From the NCBI RefSeq assembly GCF_037975245.1, contig NC_092568.1, forward strand, positions 994,001-1,058,000: a DNA stretch of 64,000 nucleotides, written 5' to 3'. The notes under the pieces were generated by a model. It was not told the origin of the DNA. It ran no database searches and saw only the letters and a list, made by a program, of their open reading frames with translations. Source of the DNA: Apostichopus japonicus. Lineage: Eukaryota > Echinodermata > Holothuroidea > Aspidochirotida > Stichopodidae. Below are positions 20,739 to 32,209 of the stretch, in pieces (positions within the stretch are counted from its first letter, which is position 1; the number at the start of each line of letters is the position of its first letter). Position numbers and translations under genes: made by a program.

Positions 20739-23436
20739 AACAGTCATGTCAGGATTGTTTCATAATGACAGCAAGAAATACATTTTAGTGAAGTGAGAAA
20801 ACCAATATCAATTAAACCATCCTTCCCCCACCCTCCCACCCCTCCCCCTTTTACAGACAGCTGGTCTATTCTTGTTTCAGTATATACAATACAGTATCAT
20901 GCATGGGGCCCTCCTTTAACACAAGTTCTATAGATTTTGGACATTTCAGAGCTCAAATTCAAGTTTAATACAGAGCTGCAAAATCAAGCTTTTTAAGCGT
21001 GGTAAATAGAAGTCTTCGTCCAGATTCCGGTATCACCAAGATTGACACATGTCAGGAGCTCTGAATCAAATGTCGTGGACGTAAATCGTGTATTCTGAAG
21101 GTGACCTGGCATAATCTAAGATGACCGACCTCTGTGGTTACAACATGTATAACAAGTAGATGTGACGATGTGGGCAATACAACTACGTGAAAACATCCCT
21201 GGGAGTCGATCCCTCTGGATCAGTTTCTTGACATTGTGTGGCATATCAATTCCCAAGGAACATATTTGATCAAAAATGAGTTTAAACAGGCAAAAAACAA
21301 CAAGCAGCACAATGGGATTGAAAACAAAAATGCATTAATAGAAACTCAGAACAATTCAAAATGAATCTAACGCTATATTAGATATATATCTAATTTATAA
21401 ACTGGCTTTGGTGTCTCAAAGGGAATATAAGTAGATGGAGTGCAGTTGCAGTGAAAGCACATGCAATGTTAATACAAGATTATGCAGATTACAATTCTAA
21501 GATTTTTACAGAGCACACTTGTTTTTTTTTCTACATAAATTTATTGAAATTTATTATTGCTGAATTACAAGCATAATCCATTCCACAGTGAGAAATAATG
21601 CCAACAATTCTTTTCTAGAAAGGTAAAGCTGATATGCACACAAAGCTACACATTTAAGCTGCTTTATCATCTGCAAACAGCAGAACACTGTTATAAACAA
21701 AACAGTTTGGACATCTACATGCGTGAGAGTACACGAAACGCATGCACATTCTTTTAACATAAGATCAATATTCCTGTCTATTTTGCCAGAATTTTGTCAC
21801 ATTCTGCAGACACATCTCCCAGCACGCAAGACATATATGTGTGAATCAGTTATGTTACAGAGAGTTGGCTGTATATGCATAGAGATAATTCTGTATTCAG
21901 CAGCATTTTTTAAAATTCCCAATTGAATTTTAAAACATTAAGTAAAATGATCGAGAAAGCATAACGAGAGATGTATAACGACAAGGAGGCTCATGGGTGA
22001 TAGAACTGTAGGTGTAGAAATTATCATCTAATGAATTCTGAACGCAAAATGTCAACTTCATTATGGGGTGAAAATTGCATCTACCCTGAAATTGTCATCT
22101 TTCCATAATTAAGATATGCATTTCAAAACCATTATCAAGTTTTGATGGAGGGTTCCTATCCAAATGAAGTTAAATGATGTAATAAAAAAAGATGTGACCA
22201 TTCTGGCAGATTCTGGCAGATTTTGTGTTTTGTAATCCCACAGAAAGAATAAGCCATCATGGCTTTCACAGCACATATTCAACATTGAGACAACTAAGAT
22301 GAAATTTGTCATGAGAATATGTAAGAACAAATAGTGGTCACACAGAATGAGAACATTTTTGCTGATAAGACATTATTTGGGCGCTGTTTGATGCTTTCAA
22401 CACTGTGATGTATTTCCTTCAGGATGCTTCAAAACATTCGGTAACACTGAGGAGGGAACTGAGCAAGGAGGGGTGTGCATAAATTGTTGCATTAATTTGG
22501 AAAGCTTAACTTAGAACACATATAATCTAGAATGCACATACATTCTATATGTCTAGATAATAGACAATAACAAAGTGACGTAATTCAGTGATATCAATTA
22601 CAAATGCATTATCAGAATACTTATTCACCAATTGAGGATACCCTTTATTAAACGGACAGGACTTGAGTTTACCATTTTCATGGCATGAACCCAAATAGGA
22701 GCGACAAATTTGTGTCTATGGTTCAGTTTCTTCGTAGTATATGGATTAATCGAATGACGTTTGGAAGATCATGCATGTACGTGATGAGCGGTTAAAATAA
22801 ACCTTGTGTTAACTCTTTTGAATGCCATTGCTATACAATACGTGCCTACACTCTAATGACTAATGAAATCAGAAGAAATGATACAAGCATTTCACTAAAA
22901 CTATCTGAAAAGTGCATACTGTCCTATTTTCGGTTAGGAAGTGGAAATCTACTTTAATTTTGGAAATCTCAGGACCCCCCTCCCTAGCTCCCCCGCAGGC
23001 TTTCATCGTGGGTTTAATCTTTCTGTTTTATCATTACTTACAGCAAAACTCTTGAGTTGTTATTAGGCTAGTATTATACAACTGGTAACCAAAACATCAA
23101 ATTTCTTACGTATCGATGTATCATTTCGGTGAGACCTTTTTCATATCGTATTCACACATTTCACAGAGGTCTCTTCACTCACGGTCTGAATTGCTTCCAC
23201 CTTCTCCTACGGCTGATTTTAATGTCACCCACTAGAACTGACAAAAGGTTACTCTTGATCGCTGTGACAGTATTTTTTGTTTACTACCTTAAACTTGAAT
23301 TTATGGAAATTAACCAGAATGAAAACATTTCATGGTTCCTTGCTGCTGTTCATTAGTTCCATTCATGGGGAAATTTCTAACAAAGCCCTAATACAACAAC
23401 AGTAATTTATGCTCACAAACTTTTGTAGCCAAAGTA
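20739..23436. other. Gene-free AT-rich interval
   Basis: Only short ORFs without motifs. A C-rich patch lies at 20824-20850. The interval ends where the composite repeat begins. Confidence 0.4.
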
Positions 23437-23700
23437 ATGGTAAGCCATGATATCAATTGCAGCACACATCAGTGTGTGAAGACTATCTACCATTATCATC
23501 ATACCAAGTTTGACGAAATTCCGACTAGTAATAGTAGCCAAGTAATTGCAATTTGGAGTATTTGACCTCATTAATATTCATGAAATGAGCACCAAAATCA
23601 ACAGGGTTATTCTACTTACTATGGGCCACCCACTCACCAAGTATGGTAATGATTGGTCATTCCCTTGTTGAGTTATTGTGCATACAAACTTTTCATAACG
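23437..23700. repeat. Composite repeat, short copy (head joined to tail)
   Basis: The head segment (ATATCAATTGCAGCACACAT ... TGACCTCATTAATATT) matches 23746-23884. It is followed directly by the tail segment (GAGCACCAAAATCAACAGGG ... GTTGAGTTATTGTGCATACA), which matches 25668-25770. The ~400-bp tandem units found between head and tail in the longer copy are absent here. Confidence 0.75.
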
Positions 23701-23745
23701 AAATAATGCTAGCGCCCTCCCCCCCCCCCTTATAAACATGCATGA

Positions 23746-25803
23746 TATCAATTGCAACACACCTCAGTGTGTGGAGACTATCTACCAATATCATCATACC
23801 AAGTTTGACGAAATTCCAATAAATAGTAGCCAAGTTATTGCAATTTGGGAGTTTTTCACGTTTGACCCGTGACCTCATTAATATTTTTTAACTTTGACCT
23901 TGTATAACTTCGCACACGAAGGTCACACGGGGGTCAACCTATTGACATTTATGATCAGAAGGTACCTTTGACATCTGAAAATAGCATCGAAACTGTAAAA
24001 ATCCCCAAAACACGAAAAGGTCACCAGAGGTCAAATTGAGGTCAAGGGTCACCCAGATGCGGGTCGACAACTGGATTACATTGAAGCAACTCCCAACCTT
24101 AACGGACAGTTCGTTCTCAAGTTATCACAAAAATACTAGTTTTTTTATCATTAATTGACCTTTGGTGACCTCGGATCACATGACTGTTAAGTTTGAATAT
24201 ATTCCCCTATACCATTTGCAACTTGTCCCAAAATATCAACCGTGTCACACCTTGGAACTGAGAGTTATTGCATTAAATGTCTGAAAATTAACTTTGACCT
24301 CTTATAACTCCGCACACGAAGGACACACAGGGGTCAACCCATTGACATTTATGATCAGAAGGTACCTTTGACATCTGAAAATAGCATCGAAACTGTAAAA
24401 ATCCCTAAAACATGAAAAGGTCACCAGAGGTCAAATTGAGGTCAAGGGTCACCCAGATGCGGGTCGACAATTGGATTAAATTGAAGCAACTCCCAACCCT
24501 AACGGACAATTCGTTCTCAAGTTATCGCAAAAATACTAGTTTTTTAACATTAATTGACCTTTGGTGACCTCGGATCACATGACTGTTCCGTTTGAAAATA
24601 TTCCCCTATACCATTTGCAACTTGTCCCAAAATATCAACCGTGTCACACCTTGGAACTGGGAATTATTGCACTAAATGTCTGAAAATTTACTTTGACCTC
24701 ATATAACTTCACACACAAAGGTCACCTGGGGTAAAGCTATTGACATTTTTGATTGGTGAGACGTGAATACAGCATCAAAACTGTAAAAGTTCAAACATTT
24801 TTTTCTTTGCCCATTTTCTCACCCAAAATACTAGTTTTTTAACATTAATTGACCTTTGATGACCTCGGATCACATGACCGTTAAGTTTGAAAATATTCCT
24901 CTATACCATTTGCAACTTGTCCCAAAATATCAACCTTGTTACACCTTGGCACTGGGAGTTATTGCATTAAATGTCTGAAAATTAACTTTGACTTTGTATA
25001 ACTTCACACACAAAGGTCACCCAGGTGTCAACCCATTGACATTTTTGATCGGAAGGTACCTTTGATATCCAAATCTAGCATCAAAACCAAACATTTTCTT
25101 TTTCGCCCGTTTTCTCCCAAACTAAGCACATTTTTTCTAATGTGACCTTTGACCTTGGTTTCAAATGTAGTTTGATCTGCTGATTCCAAAAATCAACATG
25201 ACAAGTCTGTACAGCCATCCTAACTCCGACCGAAAACTTTGACCCCATATAAGTTCGCACACAAAGGTCACACGGGGGTCAACCTATCGATATTTATGAT
25301 CGGAAGGTACCTTTGACATCTGAAAATAGCATCGAAACTGTAAAAATCCCCAAAACACGAAAAGGTCACCAAAGGTCAAATTGAGGTCAAGGGTCACCCA
25401 GATGTGGGTCGACAATTGGATTACACTGAAGCAACTCCCAACCCTAACGGACAATTCGTTCTCAAGTTATCGCAAAAATACTAGTTTTTTAACATTAATT
25501 GACCTTTGGTGACCTCAGATCACATGACCGTTAAGTTTCAAAATGTTCCCCTAACCAGTTCACAACTTGTCCCAAAATATCAACCTTGTCGCACATTGGC
25601 ACTGGGAGTTATTGCAGTTTTAGTATTTTGGGTTTTTGGACCATAACTGACCTTTGGTGACCTTTGTGGGCACCAAAAACAATAGGGTTCATCTACTCAC
25701 TATGGGCCACCCACCCACCAAGTTTGATCATGATCAGTCAATCCCTTGTTGAGTTATCGTGCATACAAGCTAAAGCGTCACACACACACACACACGCACA
25801 CAT
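23746..25803. repeat. Composite repeat, long copy with five tandem units and (CA)n tail
   Basis: The order is head (23746-23887), then units starting at about 23888, 24288, 24687, 24982 and 25234, then tail (about 25620-25776) and a CA/GCACACA microsatellite. The first, second and fifth units are most alike; the third and fourth are shorter and more diverged. Each full unit holds several AGGTCA/TGACCT half-sites, including AGGTCACCAGAGGTCA and TGACCTTTGGTGACCT. No coding frame is kept between units. A microsatellite at one end is common for non-autonomous mobile repeats of marine invertebrates, but no TIRs were found. Confidence 0.8.
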
Positions 25804-26010
25804 ACATGTATAGGCTCCCAAATGGGGACAACTGCTCAACACAGGAGAATTGGGGACATGATGATATAACTTTGTACTTCCTACTGCTTGCGTAAAATAG
25901 CTCTTAAATAATACTAAAGGTACCAGCTTAACACTAAAATCTGTTTCTTGTCCATTTTCTATGAATTATTGAACTTGGTTCTACACATACCATGTGGGGA
26001 CACACTGTGT

Positions 26011-26214
26011 CACCTAACTGGGGACTTGGTGTGTCACCTAACTGGGGACTTGGTGTGTCACCTAACTGGGGACTTGGTGTGTCACCTAACTGGGGACTTG
26101 GTGTGTCACCTAACTGGGGACTTGGTGTGTCACCTAACTGGGGACTTGGTGTCACCTAACTGGGGACTTGGTGTGTCAACGAATTGGGGACTTGGTGTGT
26201 CAACAAATTGGGGA
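26011..26214. repeat. 24-bp minisatellite, about eight copies
   Basis: The unit is CACCTAACTGGGGACTTGGT plus GTGT. The first five units are identical, the sixth lacks two bases, and the seventh and eighth drift (CAACGAATTGGGG, CAACAAATTGGGG). Because 24 is a multiple of three, frames on both strands stay open through the array; this should not be read as a gene. The TGGGGAC core also recurs singly at 25816-26310. Confidence 0.92.
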
Positions 26215-26219
26215 CTTTC

Positions 26220-26984
26220 ATTAACTGGAGAAACCCAGTGTCAACTAATTGGGAACACACTGTATCGACCAACTGGGGAGACACTGGGGGCTCAACTGCA
26301 GTGGGGACAAACTTTCCTTGTGTCATGCAAAAGAAACAACTTGAAACAAACTGTGTAACATGTCAAAGCATCACCACACCAAAATCAAAGGTCACTCAAA
26401 AATGGGGCAAATTCTTTGATTCTATGATAAAATTCTATTATTGCTATGAAGTAGTTTGTACACCAAAACATCCAATGTCTTTGCCCATTTAACACCTTCT
26501 CAACTTTAATATTTACATGGGTGGATTAAGGCAAGACGGTCCAAGGGTTTATAGTGTATTCATTCAACACATTGAATAGTAAAAAGTAGCAGTATACACA
26601 GTGCATGATGCACAATAAAACTTTATTAACTGAAACTTTCAACAAAAAAAGGTGCATTCTACAGTTTTCAGGAATTCCTAAAACAAAATGTTTTGACTGA
26701 TTGCTTTTATGTCTGTTGCCTGGTAAAATACAGTTTGCAGACATTTCCCTATAAGAATAGCATAGTTAAACTGATGCTGTACACTACCAGTATTTGTACT
26801 ATATATATGCAAATGGAAGTGTGAGTACAGTACTTTAATTTCAGTCTAGAAGTGAAACAATTTGATATGAAACATACAGAAGCATTAAAACTGCCTCTCA
26901 ACAAATAATGCTCAAAAATAATTAAGCTGTGTACCCCTACATTAAAGATCCCAAGCAAACTGTTTTGTAAAACAGTTTCCATGA
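26220..26984. other. Interval with scattered TGGGGAC words, no gene
   Basis: TGGGGA words continue to about 26410. Beyond that the DNA is AT-rich without recognised features. Confidence 0.4.
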
Positions 26985-27850
26985 CAGACTAGAAAGACTG
27001 TGGCATTTGTTCCTGAGCTCCTTTCTGCACGAACGACAAGAATGAAATCTGTCTAACAATCAACAAGCATGAATTTAACAAACAAGGAATAAAACATTAA
27101 CCAAGAGCACTAAAACATTCACACTTTGATGCCAACATCAGGCTAGAGCTGAAAAGACAGTCAACATAGCTTCTTAGCAGATTAGAAAGTCTGTGGCATT
27201 TGTTCCTGAGCTCCTTTCTGCATGAACGACAACAATTAAATCTGTCTAACAATCAACAAACATGAATTTAACAAACAAGTAATAAAACATTAACCAAGAG
27301 CACTAAAATATTCACACTTTTATGCCAACATCAGGCTAGAGCTGAAAAGACAGTCAACATAGCTACTTAGCAGATTAGAAAGTCTGTGGCATTTGTTCCT
27401 GAGCTCCTTTCTGCATGAACGACAACAATTAAATCTGTCTAACAATCAACAAACATGAATTTAACAAACAAGTAATAAAACATTAACCAAGAGCACTAAA
27501 ATATTCACACTTTTATGCCAACATCAGGCTAGAGCTGAAAAGACAGTCAACATAGCTTCTTAGCAGATTAGAAAGTCTGTGGCATTTGTTCCTGAGCTCC
27601 TTTCTGCATGAACGACAACAATTAAATCTGTCTAACAATCAACAAACATGAATTTAACAAACAAGTAATAAAACATTAACCAAGAGCACTAAAATATTCA
27701 CACTTTTATGCCAACATCAGGCTAGAGCTGAAAAGACAGTCAACATAGCTACTTAGCAGATTAGAAAATCTGTGGCATTTGTTCCTGAGCTCTTTATTCC
27801 ATAAACAACAACAATGAAATCTGCCTAGCAAGTCAATAAACATGAAGTTA
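26985..27850. repeat. 193-bp tandem repeat, about 4.5 copies
   Basis: Copies start at 26987, 27180, 27373, 27566 and 27759, exactly 193 bp apart, each beginning at the G of CAGA(T/C)TAGAAAG. The middle three are nearly identical, the first is slightly diverged and the last decays after about 90 bp. The preceding word alternates AGCTTCTTAG / AGCTACTTAG, suggesting a 386-bp dimer as the amplified unit. No ORF crosses the array. It lies just downstream of the SANT-like gene's stop codon. Confidence 0.93.
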
Positions 27851-27891
27851 ACAAACTAGTAATATATGAACACAGTAAAGTTTGACCAATT

Positions 27892-28103
27892 CTAATACCA
27901 CTTTTTGTTAGCCCTTCCAGAGTGATTTCTTATGAAGTCTTTAATATTGGTCCACTTCCGTCCATCAAAACAACTGTACTTTTCCATCACCCTATCAATA
28001 GCTGTCTTTCCAGGCAATTGGTTTAATGCTATTTCTCGTCTGAATTCCTTTAAAACTACTCTTTTCTCATCTTCTGTCCATACCCTCCTTTGGTATTTTC
28101 TCC
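27892..28103 (-). CDS. Terminal exon of a SANT/Myb-like C-terminal module protein
   Basis: The acceptor TGTCCTTTCAG is followed by GG completing a glycine codon, then 69 codons and a TAG stop at 27892-27894. The peptide begins RKYQRRVWTEDEKRVVLKEF and contains LPGKTAIDRVMEKY and RKWTNIKDFIRNH. Its W-x-x-E(D/E)EK...PGK...R.W..IK.F..N pattern resembles the short helical module at the C-terminus of many lineage-expanded uncharacterised metazoan proteins, and more distantly SANT/Myb domains. Function is unknown; DNA or chromatin binding is a guess from the fold. It joins in frame to the GAAGAAAG|GTAATA donor at 28335. A complete version of this protein family would have more N-terminal exons, which are not recognised here. 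Confidence 0.6.
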
Positions 28104-28334
28104 CTGAAAGGACAACAAATATATACATTACAATGTGGTGCTTTTGAAAATTACACCTCAATGTTGCCATGTGATAGTTTACAATATAAAGAAACAAATC
28201 ACATCAAAATATTTTGAGGTTGGTCTCCAGCATAAATTGCAATCTGTCTAGTATATTCCTCATATTTTGTTGTTTAAATAAAACTAGAAAAATACAAATT
28301 TTAAATGGTTTGTTTTATTTATGAACAATATTAC

Positions 28335-28510
28335 CTTTCTTCATACTGGGTGGTTCTTCTCCTTCGGAATTAGTGCTTTCAAAAGTGGTGCCATTAGCTT
28401 GATGCAGAGACCCTACACTTCCCATGCTGCCCTACTTGTGTCCTCCTCCTCCTCTTCCTCCTCCTCATCACTATCATCTGTATCATCAGATGATTCTATG
28501 TTGTCAATTT
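28335..28510 (-). pseudogene. Acidic internal exon of the same gene, with a one-base frame break
   Basis: It is bounded by acceptor TTTCCACAG and donor AAAG|GTAATA. The 5' part encodes IDNIESSDDTDDSDEEEE followed by more acidic residues and then a TAG. The 3' part, one frame away, encodes SLHQANGTTFESTNSEGEE and PPSMKK, reading in phase into the next exon. With phase-1 introns on both sides the coding part should be a multiple of three, but 173 nt remain, one base short. This is a decayed gene, an allele, or a base lost in the (GAG)n tract of the assembly. A shorter protein starting at an in-frame ATG after the break is also possible. Confidence 0.5.
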
Positions 28511-29884
28511 CTGTGGAAATAAAATCAATGACTGCTTAGATTTGTAGTACAGACAGCACCACATAAACGTAGCGTAGAAAACACAGGTTAGATAACGACA
28601 AGTACCATTCCTTGCATCAAAGACACACCTTAGCCCACATAATTACAACTTGATAAACACTTTTTAAAGTATCACCTTAGATGATTACCAATTATTTAAA
28701 AAGGCAATTAAATTATTGATATATCAAGTTTTACAGTTCTTTAGCAGGTATACATTCTCCTCACTTCAGTATTTCTAATGTAAACTTTACAAATCAGCTT
28801 CAAAAGTCCTATTTGAACTTTGACCCTGGGCCGTGCCTTGTGCTACGTCTTGACATAATTTTGTCTGGAATCAAGAAGAAGGTTGATAGTGTCCATTACA
28901 TATTACCCAGGGAGCCCAAGAAAGCAGACAGCACAACTTTTTCCAAACTACGTAATTCAGAATGTTTATATAATATATATCAACATTAAAATTTAACGAC
29001 TAAATTCTAAGGAGACTTAATTATCATCTTTACAATTATTAAGTAAGGTGACTGAATCCAACAATGAGCTCATAGCATAACTTGACCAAGCTACTAAATT
29101 TGAAAAGATTATACTAATTTCATGACTATAACATGATGCATCTAATCTTATGATAACATGTCACACCACAATATTCCCTCTTAATTACCTCAGAAGTGCA
29201 ATACATTTGCTCCATTCATTTCACATAGCTTCAATTCTAGTATCTGTAACACATATACATGCAGCTATAACTCTTTAAGATTAACTTTTCTATACATGGG
29301 CATCCTCAATATTCAGGTTACATAAAAATGAATAAAGAACAATAGAATGAAAAGTCTGGTCATCGAATACGAAAAAGCACCATGCAGACAGAAAGTCACA
29401 AAAGCGGTATACATATCTTGCAATGCCAAAATCATGACAAAATGTCAGTACTGCTTCCAACGTTTCAGTGTTTGATATGATGAAGTGCCCAACAACTGCC
29501 TCATGATTTATCCAATGGGCAGACATGATTTAGATCCTACTAACAATAACATCCTACTGAGATCTAAATTAACTAGCTAAAAAAGTTTCTCAACTTTCCT
29601 TATGTGTATAATGCTGCAGCTATCATCTGAAGCCTGGCTTAAAACTAGTGATGTTACACACAAACTGGCCTAACCCATGTGGTATAATGTATTAGATCAT
29701 ATAGACCTACTGTTAATTTCCTACTATGCACACACTATGCTAGTAAGTAGTATGTATGCACAACTGGATCCTAACCTATATGACATTAAGTACAATGGTA
29801 GCACATATGGCTTCCACAATGTACAGTAGGCTAGTCTATTAGAGGCCTATAATAGAAGTTCATAAACGAACAAACTGGAAATTA
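28511..29884 (-). other. Proposed intron of the SANT-like gene
   Basis: AT-rich sequence between the acidic exon and the candidate first exon. A 78-codon minus-strand ORF (29290-29526) has no recognisable motif and no convincing splice sites. No transposon ends were seen. Confidence 0.35.
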
Positions 29885-30495
29885 CAAAAATAATTGGGGA
29901 CACTGCACAGGATTATGATAAGTAAAGAGTAACTTACTCACTGGATCTATTTTCCTTCAGAAGATTCTGTCTCCGTCTCATGAAAGCTGGATGTTAGTAG
30001 CTATAGCTGCATATTGTAGTTATCTCAGGTACAGTAGGTACTACAGTTATCTTTGTGGCAGTACATGAAATTCGAACACAGTATACAAGCATGCTGCAGT
30101 ACAGTGTGTATGTTTGCTGATCTCACAGCAATGTAAATTGGGGACATGGTCCACTGTTAGTATTGTCAAAGTAGACACACCCCATATGATTGGGGCTCAT
30201 CAATTGGGGACATTTGGTCACTAATTTAACCAGCTTCAAGCAGTCACATGACATGAAATTCTTGCACATAAATGGGGACAACACCTTGACACACGCCCCA
30301 CCAGTTAATGACACAAAGTGACACAGCTAGGCTGTAATGAATGCACCCAATGGGGACTGTCACAGATATTGCTCAAACTTTAAAAAATTCTTTCATTTGG
30401 CGGGAACTTCCAAAATCTGCACTTAACCCAAACGGGGACGTCCCCGATTGGTAGTATGTCCACACTTGGAAGGTGTGTCATCATGTAAATGTCCC
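29885..30495. repeat. TGGGGAC-rich segment (right cluster)
   Basis: TGGGGAC or a close variant occurs at about 29891, 30136, 30205, 30271, 30350, 30431 and, inverted, 30489. There is a GGGGACGTCCCC palindrome at 30431-30442. The same word fills 25816-26310 on the other side of the SANT-like gene. The spacing is irregular, unlike the 24-bp array on the left. Confidence 0.6.
29942..29981 (-). CDS. Possible first coding exon of the SANT-like gene
   Basis: A short ATG-started frame (MRRRQNLLKENRS plus one base) ends at a near-consensus donor A|GTGAGTAAG. Its phase 1 fits the acceptor of the exon at 28510, giving a lysine codon at the junction and then IDNIESSDD. The proposal depends on splice signals and phase only; the exon is too short to have homology value. 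Confidence 0.35.
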
Positions 30496-30515
30496 CAGTT
30501 GCCAGCGGGTACATA

Positions 30516-30541
30516 CGCACACACACACACACACACACACG
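30516..30541. repeat. (CA)n microsatellite
   Basis: About twelve uninterrupted CA dinucleotides, directly after the TGGGGAC-rich segment. Confidence 0.95.
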
Positions 30542-30793
30542 CCAACCTGAATACATAGGTTCCTTTGCTTTTAGCAAGGAACCAAAAACTGGGCAAGAAA
30601 TGTCAAGCGACTTTACAAGTTCTGCATGACCTACCTGAATCGATTATTTAACTTCCAAATTGAGCTTACAGCAAAATTGTCCTCTTCATTCAAAGCTATA
30701 AACACCTTGAAGTCAATACTTTGGTTTACATCTAAAGGCTAGTTATAGGTGTGATAATAATGTTGTAGTACAATATTCGTGATAATCTGCCAA

Positions 30794-30812
30794 CCCCCCC
30801 CCCCCCCCCCCC
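30794..30812. repeat. Poly-C run
   Basis: Nineteen consecutive C residues. The exact length is uncertain in any assembly. Confidence 0.9.
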
Positions 30813-31140
30813 GACAACCAGTCACAAGGTCACATTTTGGAGAGAGCACACAATTGTCTCTGTGGTCCCTCATCTCTGGAACTCTTTACCCATTGTTTAT
30901 TAAAACCCTGCCTTGTGCAAATTCTTTCCTTAAACCCCAACTCTTTACAAGGATTGTCTGGTAGACCTTAGAAGTTAACCTTATAAAACAATTGACAATT
31001 TTCAAACATGTTTTCAAAGTATGAGAACCCTAATATTATGTTTGACAGAGAAACAATTTTTAATCGTTTAGGATGGCCATTTCAAATATACTTTGAACAG
31101 TAGCGAAGGAGATCTGGGCAAATGCAGATTGCGACAAAAC

Positions 31141-31351
31141 ATTATTATCACTTGCCTGGTCAGGCTAACACGTGATAGCTAGGAAACTACTGTCACACTG
31201 TCACATGCAGTAGGATGATAGTGCTACTCTGTCATCAGAAAAAAGTATTTATTATTATCACTTGCCTGGTCAGACTAATACCTGATAGCTAGGAATCTAC
31301 TCTGTCACACTGTCACATACAGTAGGATGATAGAGCTACTCTTTCATCAGA
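31141..31351. repeat. 110-bp tandem duplication
   Basis: ATTATTATCACTTGCCTGGT starts both copies (31141 and 31251). The second carries small changes (TCAGACTAATACC for TCAGGCTAACACG, plus a CT insertion). Both end with a GATAG...GCTACTCT(G/T)TCATCAGA word. Confidence 0.9.
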
Positions 31352-31655
31352 CATTGATGATGATGAAGTTCTGCAAACACTGTCAAAAAGTTTCAAATTT
31401 TACTTCATTGATCAAAATGAAACTTGACTTATTCAAGCTATGTAATGACCTATATTGAATTATCAGCGTTTAATCTCATTTTCATTAACCAAGTACAACT
31501 TGTCATAGCTTGCATATGTTTTATGTGTCCTAGTATATATAGAAGAAGTCTGGTCGAAAATCCTGTTAACATCTAATGGTGGTTACAACAGAGCAATTAA
31601 AGATATTTTTTATGGAAACAATACCAGCAAAATGTACACTGTTTGTATTGAGGGA

Positions 31656-31672
31656 TATATATATAGATATAC

Positions 31673-31761
<89 letters not shown>
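31656..31761. repeat. (AT)n microsatellite with AC interruptions
   Basis: A roughly 105-bp TA/TATACA tract. It generates spurious Tyr/Ile-rich frames on both strands. Confidence 0.95.
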
Positions 31762-31766
<5 letters not shown>

Positions 31767-32180
31767 GATACAGTACATATATGCTTCAGAAATTGCAATG
31801 ATGTTTGTTGAAACTTTATTTACAATAAGTTCTGACAACTAATTTTCATAGAAAGTAGGACATAGTTGGGTTAAAAAAATGTTAAGCCAATGCATATGCA
31901 GACCGAGTACAATAAAATTTGTCATGTAAATGTATGGACACTCTAATTTGTGACAAGCGACACGACCAGAATTAATTAAGTTTCACCGATGAAGACAAGT
32001 TCAAGGTTAACTGAAGTGTCTTTGGGTCGATCTTTACTGTTGTTGCTAAACAATCCTGCTTTTATGGAATCAATATTCCAAACCTTTCATGTTTCCTTTG
32101 CACACATGTAGTTTGGACTTTTTGTTATGGTTACCGGCGCATTCTAAACATAAGTGGACACTAGCTGTGAGATTTAGAAT

Positions 32181-32209
32181 GGGAAGGGAAGGGGAGGGGA
32201 GGGGAGGGG
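32181..32209 (+). other. Possible G-quadruplex sequence
   Basis: Six runs of three or four G residues separated by one or two A residues within 29 bp (GGGAAGGGAAGGGG, then AGGGG repeats). Loop length and run number satisfy the usual G4 pattern. There is no nearby gene to give it a role. Confidence 0.6.

Noticed and set aside
25934-26358. Repeat-protein-like frames on both strands
   Set aside because: They arise from a 24-bp minisatellite whose period is divisible by three.
31566-31842. Tyr/Ile-rich frames
   Set aside because: They are translations of a TA-rich microsatellite.
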